Made by a program: the position numbers and the translations under genes
The notes under the pieces: generated by a model
The model's database searches: none
What the model was told of the DNA's origin: nothing
The model's input: only the letters and a program-made list of their open reading frames with translations
Shown: positions 35,501-40,172 of the stretch, in pieces
Layout: each line of letters begins with the position of its first letter
Numbering within the stretch: position 1 is the first letter of the stretch
Assembly: GCA_951812995.1 (NCBI GenBank)
Contig: CATOTD010000002.1
Span: 771,468 to 811,639 of the forward strand
Reading direction: 5' to 3'
DNA: 40,172 bases
Origin: an uncultured Gammaproteobacteria bacterium
GTDB lineage: Bacteria; Pseudomonadota; Gammaproteobacteria; Eutrophobiales; Eutrophobiaceae

Positions 35501-38476
35501 GCGGCGACCGGTCCGTCCTCGGTAGCCGACAGTTTTCAGGATCGGATCAATCTAGCCGAGGCCCGTAGCAATTTTCCGGATCTAAAAGGCGGTGGCTACA
35601 GCGTTGTCATCATAGACACTGGCGTGGATATAGACCATGGTCTGTATGGGTCGCGCCTGGTGTTGGGGCATAGCTTTGATGGGCAGAAGGATATTCAAGA
35701 CCAACACAATCATGGCGGCCCGATTGCCTCCATCATCGCCGGGCAAGTGGCCCTTGGCCAGTTCAAGGGCGGCCTGGCACCGGATGTGAATATCATTTCA
35801 CTAAATATTCATATAGGTAGAGACGACGACATACATTCGTTGGGCATCCGAAATGCATTAGCCTGGGTGATACAAAATGCGGTTGGGCTGAATATCGTGG
35901 CCGTAAATTTTTCACTCGCTCCATCAATTGACGATCCGGTTGATCATGCGTTTGCAGATGTTAACAACTCCGGTGTTGCAGATGAATTTCAGGTACTGGC
36001 ACGGCTGGGTGTGACCGTGGTGGCCGCTGCTGGGAACGGATATAACGAACAAGAATACTTTGGGGATTTAACAGTAGAAGAAAAAGAAAAAACCTCAAAT
36101 TATGCGGTTGATCCCAACACAATCGCCGTCGGTGCGCTGAGCAAAGATGGTGATCTGACCGATTTTACCCGGCGTGATGACCATGTGATTTTCGCGCCAG
36201 GTGAACAATTGTACGTAGCCTCGGAATACGGCGACTTTCATACAGACAGCGGCACCTCTTTCGCCGCCCCGATTATTACCGGTGCGGTTGTGTTGGCCCA
36301 ACAACTGGCTGAAGAAAAAATCGGCCGACGGCTGACTATAAACGAACTACAAAGATTGCTGGTGACCGACAATACCAATACGGTCACAAACAACGGCAAG
36401 ACCTATAAAACATTCGACTTAAACGACTTTTTAGAGGCAGTAAATGATTATGCGCTTGTGGTTGCGGTGCAAAATGATTTACCAGACAGCCGCACAGCAG
36501 TTGAGCAAAGCCCCGAGCGGGCGCTGACGTTCCAGGAACTGGATCAGATGGATGGCGTGATTGATGCAAAGCCTGGCACGCCAGACAAGGCCGATGCGGT
36601 TGATGTGGACTGGTATAAGCTGGATCTGGATGCGGGGACCTACAAGCTGATCCTGCAAGCACTTGGTGCCCTCAATTCCGATCGCCTCGACCCGCGCTTA
36701 GATGTTTATGTGCCAGCCACCGGCCAGACCTTCATCAATGATGATCATTATTTGACCACAGCACCGGTGTTGCTTGACAAGCGCGATGCGGCTATCACCT
36801 TTACCCTAAACGAAGCACAGACGGTGTATGTCCGCGCTTCGGCAACGCTTGTTGATTCAGGCCGAGCAGGCGATAAAACCGGGGCTTACCGGTTTCATAT
36901 CACCCGCGCCAAGCTCGCTGACGGGGCTGTGCCTGCCATCACGGCCGCGGCGAAGTCATTTGATCTGGCATCCTTTGAAACAGCGGTATTGCGTCTTAGG
37001 AATCTAAAAGCGGGCATGACCTATACCTTGCGCTATAAATTCACCCCGGCTGCTGCTGATGGCTTGCCAGAGGTAATTGCCTCCAGCAATATATTACCCA
37101 ACTATACCGCCACCGGTCTTTATCAGCGGCTTGATGCGCGGCTGACGGCACCAGATGGTAAGACCGAGCTGCCGCTTGTGTTACATGCAGTACCCAACGG
37201 GCCGGCTGCGGCGGCCAGCAAATATGGGTTTGATGGGTTTGTCTCAACCAGCTTTAGCGTGCCGGTTGATGGCACGTATCGCCTGCGACTGGCCGACCCA
37301 ACCGGCCGCGCCTGGGATTATGAGATTGCCTTGATCGAGACCTATGCCTTGCCAGCGAATGTGATAAACGGTACAGATGGTGCCGATGAACTGTTTGGTA
37401 CTTATGGTGACGATACCTTAAACGGCGAGGGTGGCAATGATCGCTTATATGGTGGGGCGGGGCGTGATCAGTTGTTCGGCAATCAGGGGGATGACCGGCT
37501 TTACGGCGGAGCGGGGGCCGACTTGTTAAATGGCGGGGATGGGGTTGACTGGGTGTCTTACATTGCATCGCCAGTGGGGGTTGTGGTCAATCTGGCAACG
37601 GGTACTGGTGCGGGTGGGAATGCCGAAGGCGATACGCTTCAAAACATAGAATATATTATCGGTTCCTGGTTTGATGATGTGCTGACCGGCGATGATGGCA
37701 ACAACCTCTTTCTCGGTCTGTCTGGTGCCGATACGATTGATGGCGGCGATGGCCTTGATCAGGCCAGCTATGATTCATCTCGACACGGGGTGAGGGTTGA
37801 TCTCTCGGACGGTCAGCCAGAGACAGGCGGCGATGCCGAGGGTGATACGCTTAAAAACATAGAAAATATTATCGGCTCCTGGTTTGATGATGTGTTGACT
37901 GGCGATGACGATGTCAACACTATAGCCGGTGAGGCTGGCAATGACACGCTCATCGGGGGGGCTGGCAATGACGTTCTTACCGGCGGTGCCGGTAATGACC
38001 GGCTTAGCGGTGGTGCGGGGAATGACAGGATCGACGGCGACGTTGGAGCCGACTTGTTAAATGGCGGGGATGGGAATGACAGGCTCATCGGCGGGGCTGA
38101 TGCGGATAGGTTAGTATTGAACATCAGATTCGGTAGGCGGGCCGTAGACACCGACACCTTAAACGGCGGCGCGGGGAATGACACCTTAACTGGCGGTGCG
38201 GGTGCGGATAAGTTTGTACTGAACCAGACGGCCACGGCCGCAGACACAGACACCGTCACCGACTTTGATTCGGCCGAGGGCGACCGCATTCAAATTGATA
38301 CCGTGACTGGCGCTGAGACAACGCTGGCCGACTTGGGTCTGGCAGTTTTAGATAACGGCTCCCATGCCAATATCACCAACACGGACGGTAGTGTGGTCTA
38401 TATGACTATCCAAAACATCGATCATGCGCTACTGGCAGACAATGACAATTTCGCCAATTATTTTACGGTAATCTAG
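26507..38476 (+). CDS. Giant RTX/cadherin-like secreted protein with embedded subtilisin (S8) domain, RTX2
   Basis: This 3989-residue protein is the paralogue of RTX1. In order: a Bap/LapA-like N-terminal domain (1-115); a Gly/Ala segment with VAAAAG (179-184); Ig-like domains, including about 215 residues (about 572-792) absent from RTX1; 16 cadherin-like repeats of 114 residues (1014-2837); one more cadherin-like unit; the subtilisin domain with Asp3037, His3069 and Ser3251; two PPC-like regions; RTX nonapeptides from about 3620 with an extra SWFDDVLTGDD block; and a C-terminal secretion tail ending NYFTVI. The triad is intact. Most cadherin linkers have drifted from DINDNPP to DINNEAP, which may weaken calcium binding. 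Type I secretion is inferred from the RTX tail. The promoter at 26404 and a clean start ATG support the start. The repeat count depends on the assembly being right. Confidence 0.9.
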   Translation: MPSKTITINPQAGETRHIRAEVSHHYRITDIDNHTLKPNVLAIREDNDLVLRYADGTAVILEDFFTACVDDSTSCQVALPHHQDSADGNGEYVITPATQGTALSDGSIFLYVQAHDQGALQTLLALAAGNGELESILNQQLAGDVMMSTETTTADSGDGGIGSGTLLGALGVLGAVGGVAAAAGGGGSSGGGSTSTPASGDGGGDTPTPVGFTVSGAVTAGSVITNHGLKVSVYDANGNLLGTTSDDNPVGKNGSYSITITRAYDGLILIKVIDTNAAADYRDEATNADKDLTSDLRVIVEAPAAGGSKTANINPLTELATRKVGLAGGDNGASATSITDITPEAVTDAQAAVAKSFGITGKDDDNTKAADDLVSSPVKLTVDKDGKPAPTTGEDAPNNYGKALAAVSGVEEGESKTTDEVLEDLVDEITEEGLSPDAAKRLEDGATSASTDIELTVDDTPPTISAVTISNPASGTAFVANEVITITVRFSEAVVVDTTGGTRTPSIGIVIDTATVQASYKSGSGSTTLVFQYQVQAGENDADGISIAENSLNLNGGTIQDIAGNDANRDHDAVVADTTKAVDTTTTADVITTTVEITGATDNVGSNAADVLASPTDLDTGNTTNDATPTLSGTISAPLATNEVVQVYNNGVLLGTATVDGQNWTYTQTPTLSHGTTASYSVQVVNTDSNTFGVPATFTLTIDTRAPSAPGLALADDTNIADGITSDPTMTVRNIEAGATWEYSTDSGTNWNPGTGTTFELTNPSYEAGAIQVRQTDAAGNRSRVGTTTLITIDTEAPTITGAPTISSDAGTDNTYKAGDFIEITVTFNEDVVVTGTPTISIVIGTTPRTASYKSGSGGRVLTFQYQVQDGDNDAGGISITRGNLNLNGGTITDIAGNPAALTHAAVVDNNAHQVDAINDGPAVFQIDGNLVVGQQLTATTVTADPDGNGVFTYQWQRSADGVAWSNIGINSINYTVADADQGQRIRVSVTYTDGEDYDESVTVATPTPTATVTDINNEAPVFSSTANGITLTEGTEYATDAAVYTAAATPDVAGDNVVYSLKAGADATDFDIDPATGVVTFKADTTPDHDAGDTAYRFTVIATATETVAGGADRVQSAEQVITVLVTDINNEAPVFSSTANGITLTEGTEYATDVAVYTAAATPDVAGANVAYSLKAGADATDFDIDPATGVVTFKADTTPDHDAGDTAYRFTVIATATETVAGGADRVQSAEQVITVLVTDINNEAPVFSSTANGITLTEGTEYATDAAVYTAAATPDVAGANVAYSLKAGADATDFDIDPATGVVTFKADTTPDHDAGDTAYRFTVIATATETVAGGADRVQSAEQAVTLAVVDINNEAPVFSSTANGITLTEGTEYATDVAVYTAQATPDVAGANVVYSLKAGADATDFDIDPATGVVTFKADTTPDYDAGDTAYRFTVIATATETVAGGADRVQSAEQVITVLVTDINNEAPVFSSTANGITLTEGTEYATDVAVYTAAATPDVAGANVAYSLKAGADATDFDIDPATGVVTFKADTTPDHDAGDTAYRFTVIATATETVAGGTNRIQSAEQAVTLAVVDINDNPPVFSSTANGITLTEGTEYATDAAVYTAAATPDVAGDNVVYSLKAGADATDFDIDPATGVVTFKADTTPDYDAGDTAYRFTVIATATETVAGGADRVQSAEQVITVLVTDINNEAPVFSSTANGITLTEGTEYATDAAVYTAAATPDVAGANVAYSLKAGADATDFDIDPATGVVTFKADTTPDHDAGDTAYRFTVIATATETVAGGADRVQSAEQAVTLAVVDINNEAPVFSSTANGITLTEGTEYATDAAVYTAAATPDVAGDNVVYSLKAGADATDFDIDPATGVVTFKADTTPDYDAGDTAYRFTVIATATETVAGGADRVQSAEQVITVLVTDINNEAPVFSSTANGITLTEGTEYATDVAVYTAAATPDVAGANVAYSLKAGADATDFDIDPATGVVTFKADTTPDHDAGDTAYRFTVIATATETVAGGADRVQSAEQVITVLVTDINNEAPVFSSTANGITLTEGTEYATDAAVYTAAATPDVAGANVAYSLKAGADATDFDIDPATGVVTFKADTTPDHDAGDTAYRFTVIATATETVAGGADRVQSAEQAVTLAVVDINNEAPVFSSTANGITLTEGTEYATDVAVYTAQATPDVAGANVVYSLKAGADATDFDIDPATGVVTFKADTTPDYDAGDTAYRFTVIATATETVAGGADRVQSAEQVITVLVTDINNEAPVFSSTANGITLTEGTEYATDVAVYTAAATPDVAGANVAYSLKAGADATDFDIDPATGVVTFKADTTPDHDAGDTAYRFTVIATATETVAGGTNRIQSAEQAVTLAVVDINDNPPVFSSTANGITLTEGTEYATDAAVYTAAATPDVAGDNVVYSLKAGADATDFDIDPATGVVTFKADTTPDYDAGDTAYRFTVIATATETVAGGADRVQSAEQVITVLVTDINNEAPVFSSTANGITLTEGTEYATDVAVYTAQATPDVAGANVAYSLKAGADATDFDIDPATGVVTFKADTTPDHDAGDTAYRFTVIATATETVAGGADRVQSAEQVITVLVTDINNEAPVFSSTANGITLTEGTEYATDVAVYTAAATPDVAGANVVYSLKAGADATDFDIDPATGVVTFKADTTPDHDAGDTAYRFTVIATATETVAGGADRVQSAEQAVTLAVVDINDNPPVFSSTANGITLTEGTEYATDVAVYTAQATPDVAGANVAYSLKAGADAADFDIDPATGVVTFKADTTPDHDAGDTAYRFTVIATATETVPGGANRVQTAQQDVTLTVIDSLALIISSSANADRLNEGIQYGATLPVYTGQTQYAQGALTWSLGGDDATLFTIDSSTGAITFQHGLTPDYDEQTEFSLSITASDASGQTATKDITIGIVDQPEPSVNVSPASSWTDPDAKNWGDIQHWQSKAGSYSYIDKPDPKTSAANPAATQDSAQQAATGPSSVADSFQDRINLAEARSNFPDLKGGGYSVVIIDTGVDIDHGLYGSRLVLGHSFDGQKDIQDQHNHGGPIASIIAGQVALGQFKGGLAPDVNIISLNIHIGRDDDIHSLGIRNALAWVIQNAVGLNIVAVNFSLAPSIDDPVDHAFADVNNSGVADEFQVLARLGVTVVAAAGNGYNEQEYFGDLTVEEKEKTSNYAVDPNTIAVGALSKDGDLTDFTRRDDHVIFAPGEQLYVASEYGDFHTDSGTSFAAPIITGAVVLAQQLAEEKIGRRLTINELQRLLVTDNTNTVTNNGKTYKTFDLNDFLEAVNDYALVVAVQNDLPDSRTAVEQSPERALTFQELDQMDGVIDAKPGTPDKADAVDVDWYKLDLDAGTYKLILQALGALNSDRLDPRLDVYVPATGQTFINDDHYLTTAPVLLDKRDAAITFTLNEAQTVYVRASATLVDSGRAGDKTGAYRFHITRAKLADGAVPAITAAAKSFDLASFETAVLRLRNLKAGMTYTLRYKFTPAAADGLPEVIASSNILPNYTATGLYQRLDARLTAPDGKTELPLVLHAVPNGPAAAASKYGFDGFVSTSFSVPVDGTYRLRLADPTGRAWDYEIALIETYALPANVINGTDGADELFGTYGDDTLNGEGGNDRLYGGAGRDQLFGNQGDDRLYGGAGADLLNGGDGVDWVSYIASPVGVVVNLATGTGAGGNAEGDTLQNIEYIIGSWFDDVLTGDDGNNLFLGLSGADTIDGGDGLDQASYDSSRHGVRVDLSDGQPETGGDAEGDTLKNIENIIGSWFDDVLTGDDDVNTIAGEAGNDTLIGGAGNDVLTGGAGNDRLSGGAGNDRIDGDVGADLLNGGDGNDRLIGGADADRLVLNIRFGRRAVDTDTLNGGAGNDTLTGGAGADKFVLNQTATAADTDTVTDFDSAEGDRIQIDTVTGAETTLADLGLAVLDNGSHANITNTDGSVVYMTIQNIDHALLADNDNFANYFTVI
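28220..28880 (+). other. RTX2-specific Ig-like module insertion
   Basis: Between two blocks shared with RTX1, RTX2 has about 660 bp encoding two extra beta domains: NNDATPTLSG-like Bap/Ig (TPTLSGTISAPL, VQVYNNGVLLGTA) and a second one with TWEYSTDSGTNW and IQVRQTDAAGNRS. RTX1 passes straight from DAVVDSNTHRVDTTAPTI at the same point. Both domain types are common in large bacterial adhesins. Confidence 0.7.
29546..35017 (+). repeat. Cadherin-like array of RTX2: 16 tandem units of exactly 342 bp
   Basis: Units begin every 342 bp from 29546, without any length change, and differ only at a few fixed sites: Ala/Val before AVY, TAAATP/TAQATP, GDNVVYS/GANVAYS/GANVVYS, PDHDAG/PDYDAG, GADRV/GTNRI, VITVLV/AVTLAV and NNEAP/NDNPP. 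By these markers the order is f* b c d e f c f b c d e f g h i, so units 2-6 (29888-31597) recur as units 9-13 (32282-33991). Confidence 0.93.
37368..38230 (+). repeat. RTX nonapeptide calcium-binding region of RTX2
   Basis: GGxGxDxLx repeats are set in three groups separated by two related spacers, each ending ENIIGSWFDDVLTGDD or YIIGSWFDDVLTGDD (37650 and 37868). RTX1 has one such spacer. They bind calcium and support folding after export. Confidence 0.9.
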
Positions 38477-38676
38477 GGCGATTGATGGGCTGACCTGTTA
38501 CCGGCGGGTGGCAATAGTAGCCTGCCTTGCATGATTGCTACAGGCTATATAACCAACCATCAAAACAATTCATTTTGCTTTGATTTTTTTTCAGACTTTA
38601 TCTCTAGCATGACTCCATATTCTTTCTTTACAGACTTTTTGAAAACAGCAACTGCATTTTTGTGATTTTTAAGAAC
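38477..38676. other. Intergenic region between RTX2 and IS5 copy 2
   Basis: The 200 bp hold no gene. TAGCCTG (38518-38524) and CAGGCTA (38541-38547) could pair as a weak stem with a 16-base loop, but no T run follows, so termination is doubtful. A T-rich stretch lies at about 38571-38592 without a stem. Confidence 0.35.
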
Positions 38677-39977
38677 TGGAAGCCTCTAAAAACCGTACAT
38701 TTTGTGGTACGATCTGATTCACTTGATGTGGGAGGATTTTGTTTATGCACGCACCTGGATTGTTTGATTTGACGGATCATTTGGCGCGGCTTTCGGCGAT
38801 GGGATATCCGCTTGAAGCTCTGGACTGTCATGTGAATTTCGAAGCGCTCCGTCCCGTTTTGGTGGCAGCGCTTGGCTATGGGGAACGTCCCAAAGGGGGT
38901 CGCCCACCCTATGATGCCGTTGTGATGTTCAAGGTGCTGGTGTTGGCCTCGATGCACAATCTGAGCGATGAGCGGATGGAGTTTCTCATTCGTGACCGTT
39001 TCAGTTGGTTGCGGTTCCTGGGATTTCAAATCGGGGAGCCGACACCTGATCAGAAGACGATCTGGCTTTTCAGAGAGAAGCTGACCCAGGCGGGCGTCTT
39101 CAAGGCCCTGTTTGCCGCGTTTGAAGCTCAGCTCTGCGCGCGGGGATACAAACCCACCGGCGGTCAGATTGTGGATGCCACGTTGGTCTTTGCCCCGCGC
39201 CAGCGGATGACGAAAGAAGAGAAAGCGCGCGCCAAGGCAGGTGAGGCCGCGTCTGACATCTGGCCTGATGATCTGTCCAAGGCAGCGCAGAAAGACACCG
39301 ATGCGCGTTGGACGGTCAAGTATTCAAAGGTCAAGACGACCAAGGAGGGTGAGGAGGATACTGGCCTTGTCGATATTTCGGTTCCCCACTTTGGCTACAA
39401 GAACCACGTGTCCATTGACCGCAAATGGCGCTTCATCCGGGGTGAGACTGGCACGAATGCGGCTCGCTACGACGGGCATGAACTCTCCTCGGTTCTGGAC
39501 GAGACAAACAGCTCGAAGGCGGTTTGGGCCGATACCGGGTACCGCTCGGCCAGGAATGAGGCTTGGCTGAAGGCGCAAGGGTACCGCTCACACATTCACC
39601 GCAAGAAGCCACGCGGCAAACCCATGGCCAGGCATATTCGTCGGGGCAACGCGACACGCTCCGCCATCCGCGCCTGTGTTCGGCTACGAGAAAGGGCCCA
39701 TGGCTCTGACCATCCGCTCAATCGGCCAAACCCGTGCGAAGGCCCGCATGACCATGGCCAACCTGAGCTACAACTTCCGCCGTCTCATCTTCCACGAGCG
39801 ACGACAGGCCACAGCCTGACTCCGCCCAAATTCCGGAAATACCCGCCCTGGCAGACCCAAACAGCGCAACACAGCCTCAAATACCACCGATCTTGACCTT
39901 CACACCCGCTATGCGGGTGACAACGACTGGTGCTCGCGTCAAAACCCATCCAGAATCAGCGTTGTTCGAGGTCTCCA
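38677..39977 (+). mobile_element. IS5-family insertion sequence, copy 2 (1301 bp)
   Basis: The ends are TGGAAGCCTCTAAAAACC at 38677 and TTGTTCGAGGTCTCCA ending at 39977; they pair as imperfect inverted repeats. It is a near-identical copy of the element at 11176-12467, in opposite orientation, with a few substitutions and 9 extra bases in the transposase. The same hairpin (39904-39918) is present. It lies 200 bp after RTX2 and against the end of a methyltransferase gene. No obvious target duplication. Confidence 0.87.
38745..39819 (+). pseudogene. IS5-family transposase, frameshifted and lacking the catalytic Glu (copy 2)
   Basis: The frame from the ATG at 38745 (GGAGG upstream at 38731) shows QIVDATLV and WADTGYRS but breaks after RSAIRAC, exactly as in copy 1. 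The normal C-terminus, FGYEKGPMALTIRSIG to RRQATA, lies in another frame and ends at 39819. The expected R(3)E(6)K stretch with the catalytic Glu is missing, consistent with the same 11-bp deletion. The open frame continues to 39896 in the wrong frame. It is predicted inactive unless helped in trans. Confidence 0.82.
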
Positions 39978-40172
39978 ACCAGTTAGTGTGGTTGGCAAGA
40001 TATTCATCTCTTATTTCAGGTATTCGTAAGTCATTAGGCACCCTCTCCATTCTAGGATAGATGCTATCAAAACCCTTAAATGGTTCTGCAAGCCTGGCTT
40101 TGATCATATCCACATAGTCTGGATTTAGCTCAAACCCAATACCTTGACGTTTTAATTGCTGACACACTCTTA
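39978..40172 (-). pseudogene. C-terminal fragment of a DNA methyltransferase, cut by IS5 copy 2
   Basis: Read leftward from the window edge, the frame has KRQGIGFELNPDYVDMIKARL, the typical closing motif of N4/N6 DNA methyltransferases (G-x-E-x-N-P-x-Y). It continues with PFKGFDSIYPRMERVPNDLR and stops resembling host coding sequence at NHTNWLE, where the insertion sequence begins. The gene enters from beyond the right edge, so its start is not seen. The IS either truncates the last residues or lies just after the true end; without the sequence beyond I cannot decide. Confidence 0.6.

Noticed and set aside
11176..39977. Composite transposon bounded by the two IS5 copies
   Set aside because: The enclosed DNA contains conserved chromosomal core genes in their usual order, both transposases look inactive, and no target duplication is visible.

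Overview
The window looks like a gammaproteobacterial chromosome. It carries conserved core-gene neighbourhoods of that class: rsmI divergent from lpoA-yraN-diaA, the AlgZ/AlgR-type two-component pair divergent from argH, and mutY followed directly by yggX. The glutamate-cysteine ligase is of the type first named from Acidithiobacillus (ferrooxidans family). This suggests a sulfur- or methyl-oxidising relative rather than an enteric, but the genus cannot be fixed from the sequence alone.

Layout: (1) 1-3823, cell-envelope and RNA-modification genes diaA, yraN and lpoA on the minus strand and rsmI on the plus strand. (2) 4074-11129, a 2351-residue secreted giant (RTX1). It has a Bap/LapA-like N-terminus, Ig-like and cadherin-like repeats, an intact subtilisin (S8) domain, PPC-like beta domains, RTX calcium-binding nonapeptides and a type I secretion tail. 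(3) 11176-14877, an insertion-sequence graveyard: an IS5-family copy, then broken IS256, IS481 and IS3 elements. (4) 14909-15052, a degenerate five-base-period array. (5) 15174-26075, a housekeeping island: terB-like, hspQ, rsmE (frameshifted), gshA, algR-algZ, argH, asmA-like, mutY, yggX. (6) 26244-26346, a second five-base-period array, reverse-complementary in type to the first. (7) 26507-38476, a 3989-residue paralogue of RTX1 (RTX2) whose cadherin-like array has grown to 16 units of exactly 342 bp. (8) 38677-39977, a second, oppositely oriented IS5-family copy lying against the truncated end of a DNA methyltransferase gene that runs off the window.

The most interesting content is the pair of giant proteins. 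They combine a LapA-type surface-retention architecture, including an Ala-Ala-Ala-Gly stretch resembling LapG sites, with a complete serine-protease triad placed at the distal end of a length-variable cadherin arm. I infer a tethered, possibly releasable, surface protease. RTX1 and RTX2 differ mainly in arm length (3-4 units against 16). They show a mosaic of nearly identical and diverged blocks, which suggests gene conversion, and RTX2 contains a block duplication of about 1.9 kb with no difference that I could see by eye. No type I secretion genes, LapD/LapG genes, rRNA, tRNA or CRISPR arrays were seen in the window.
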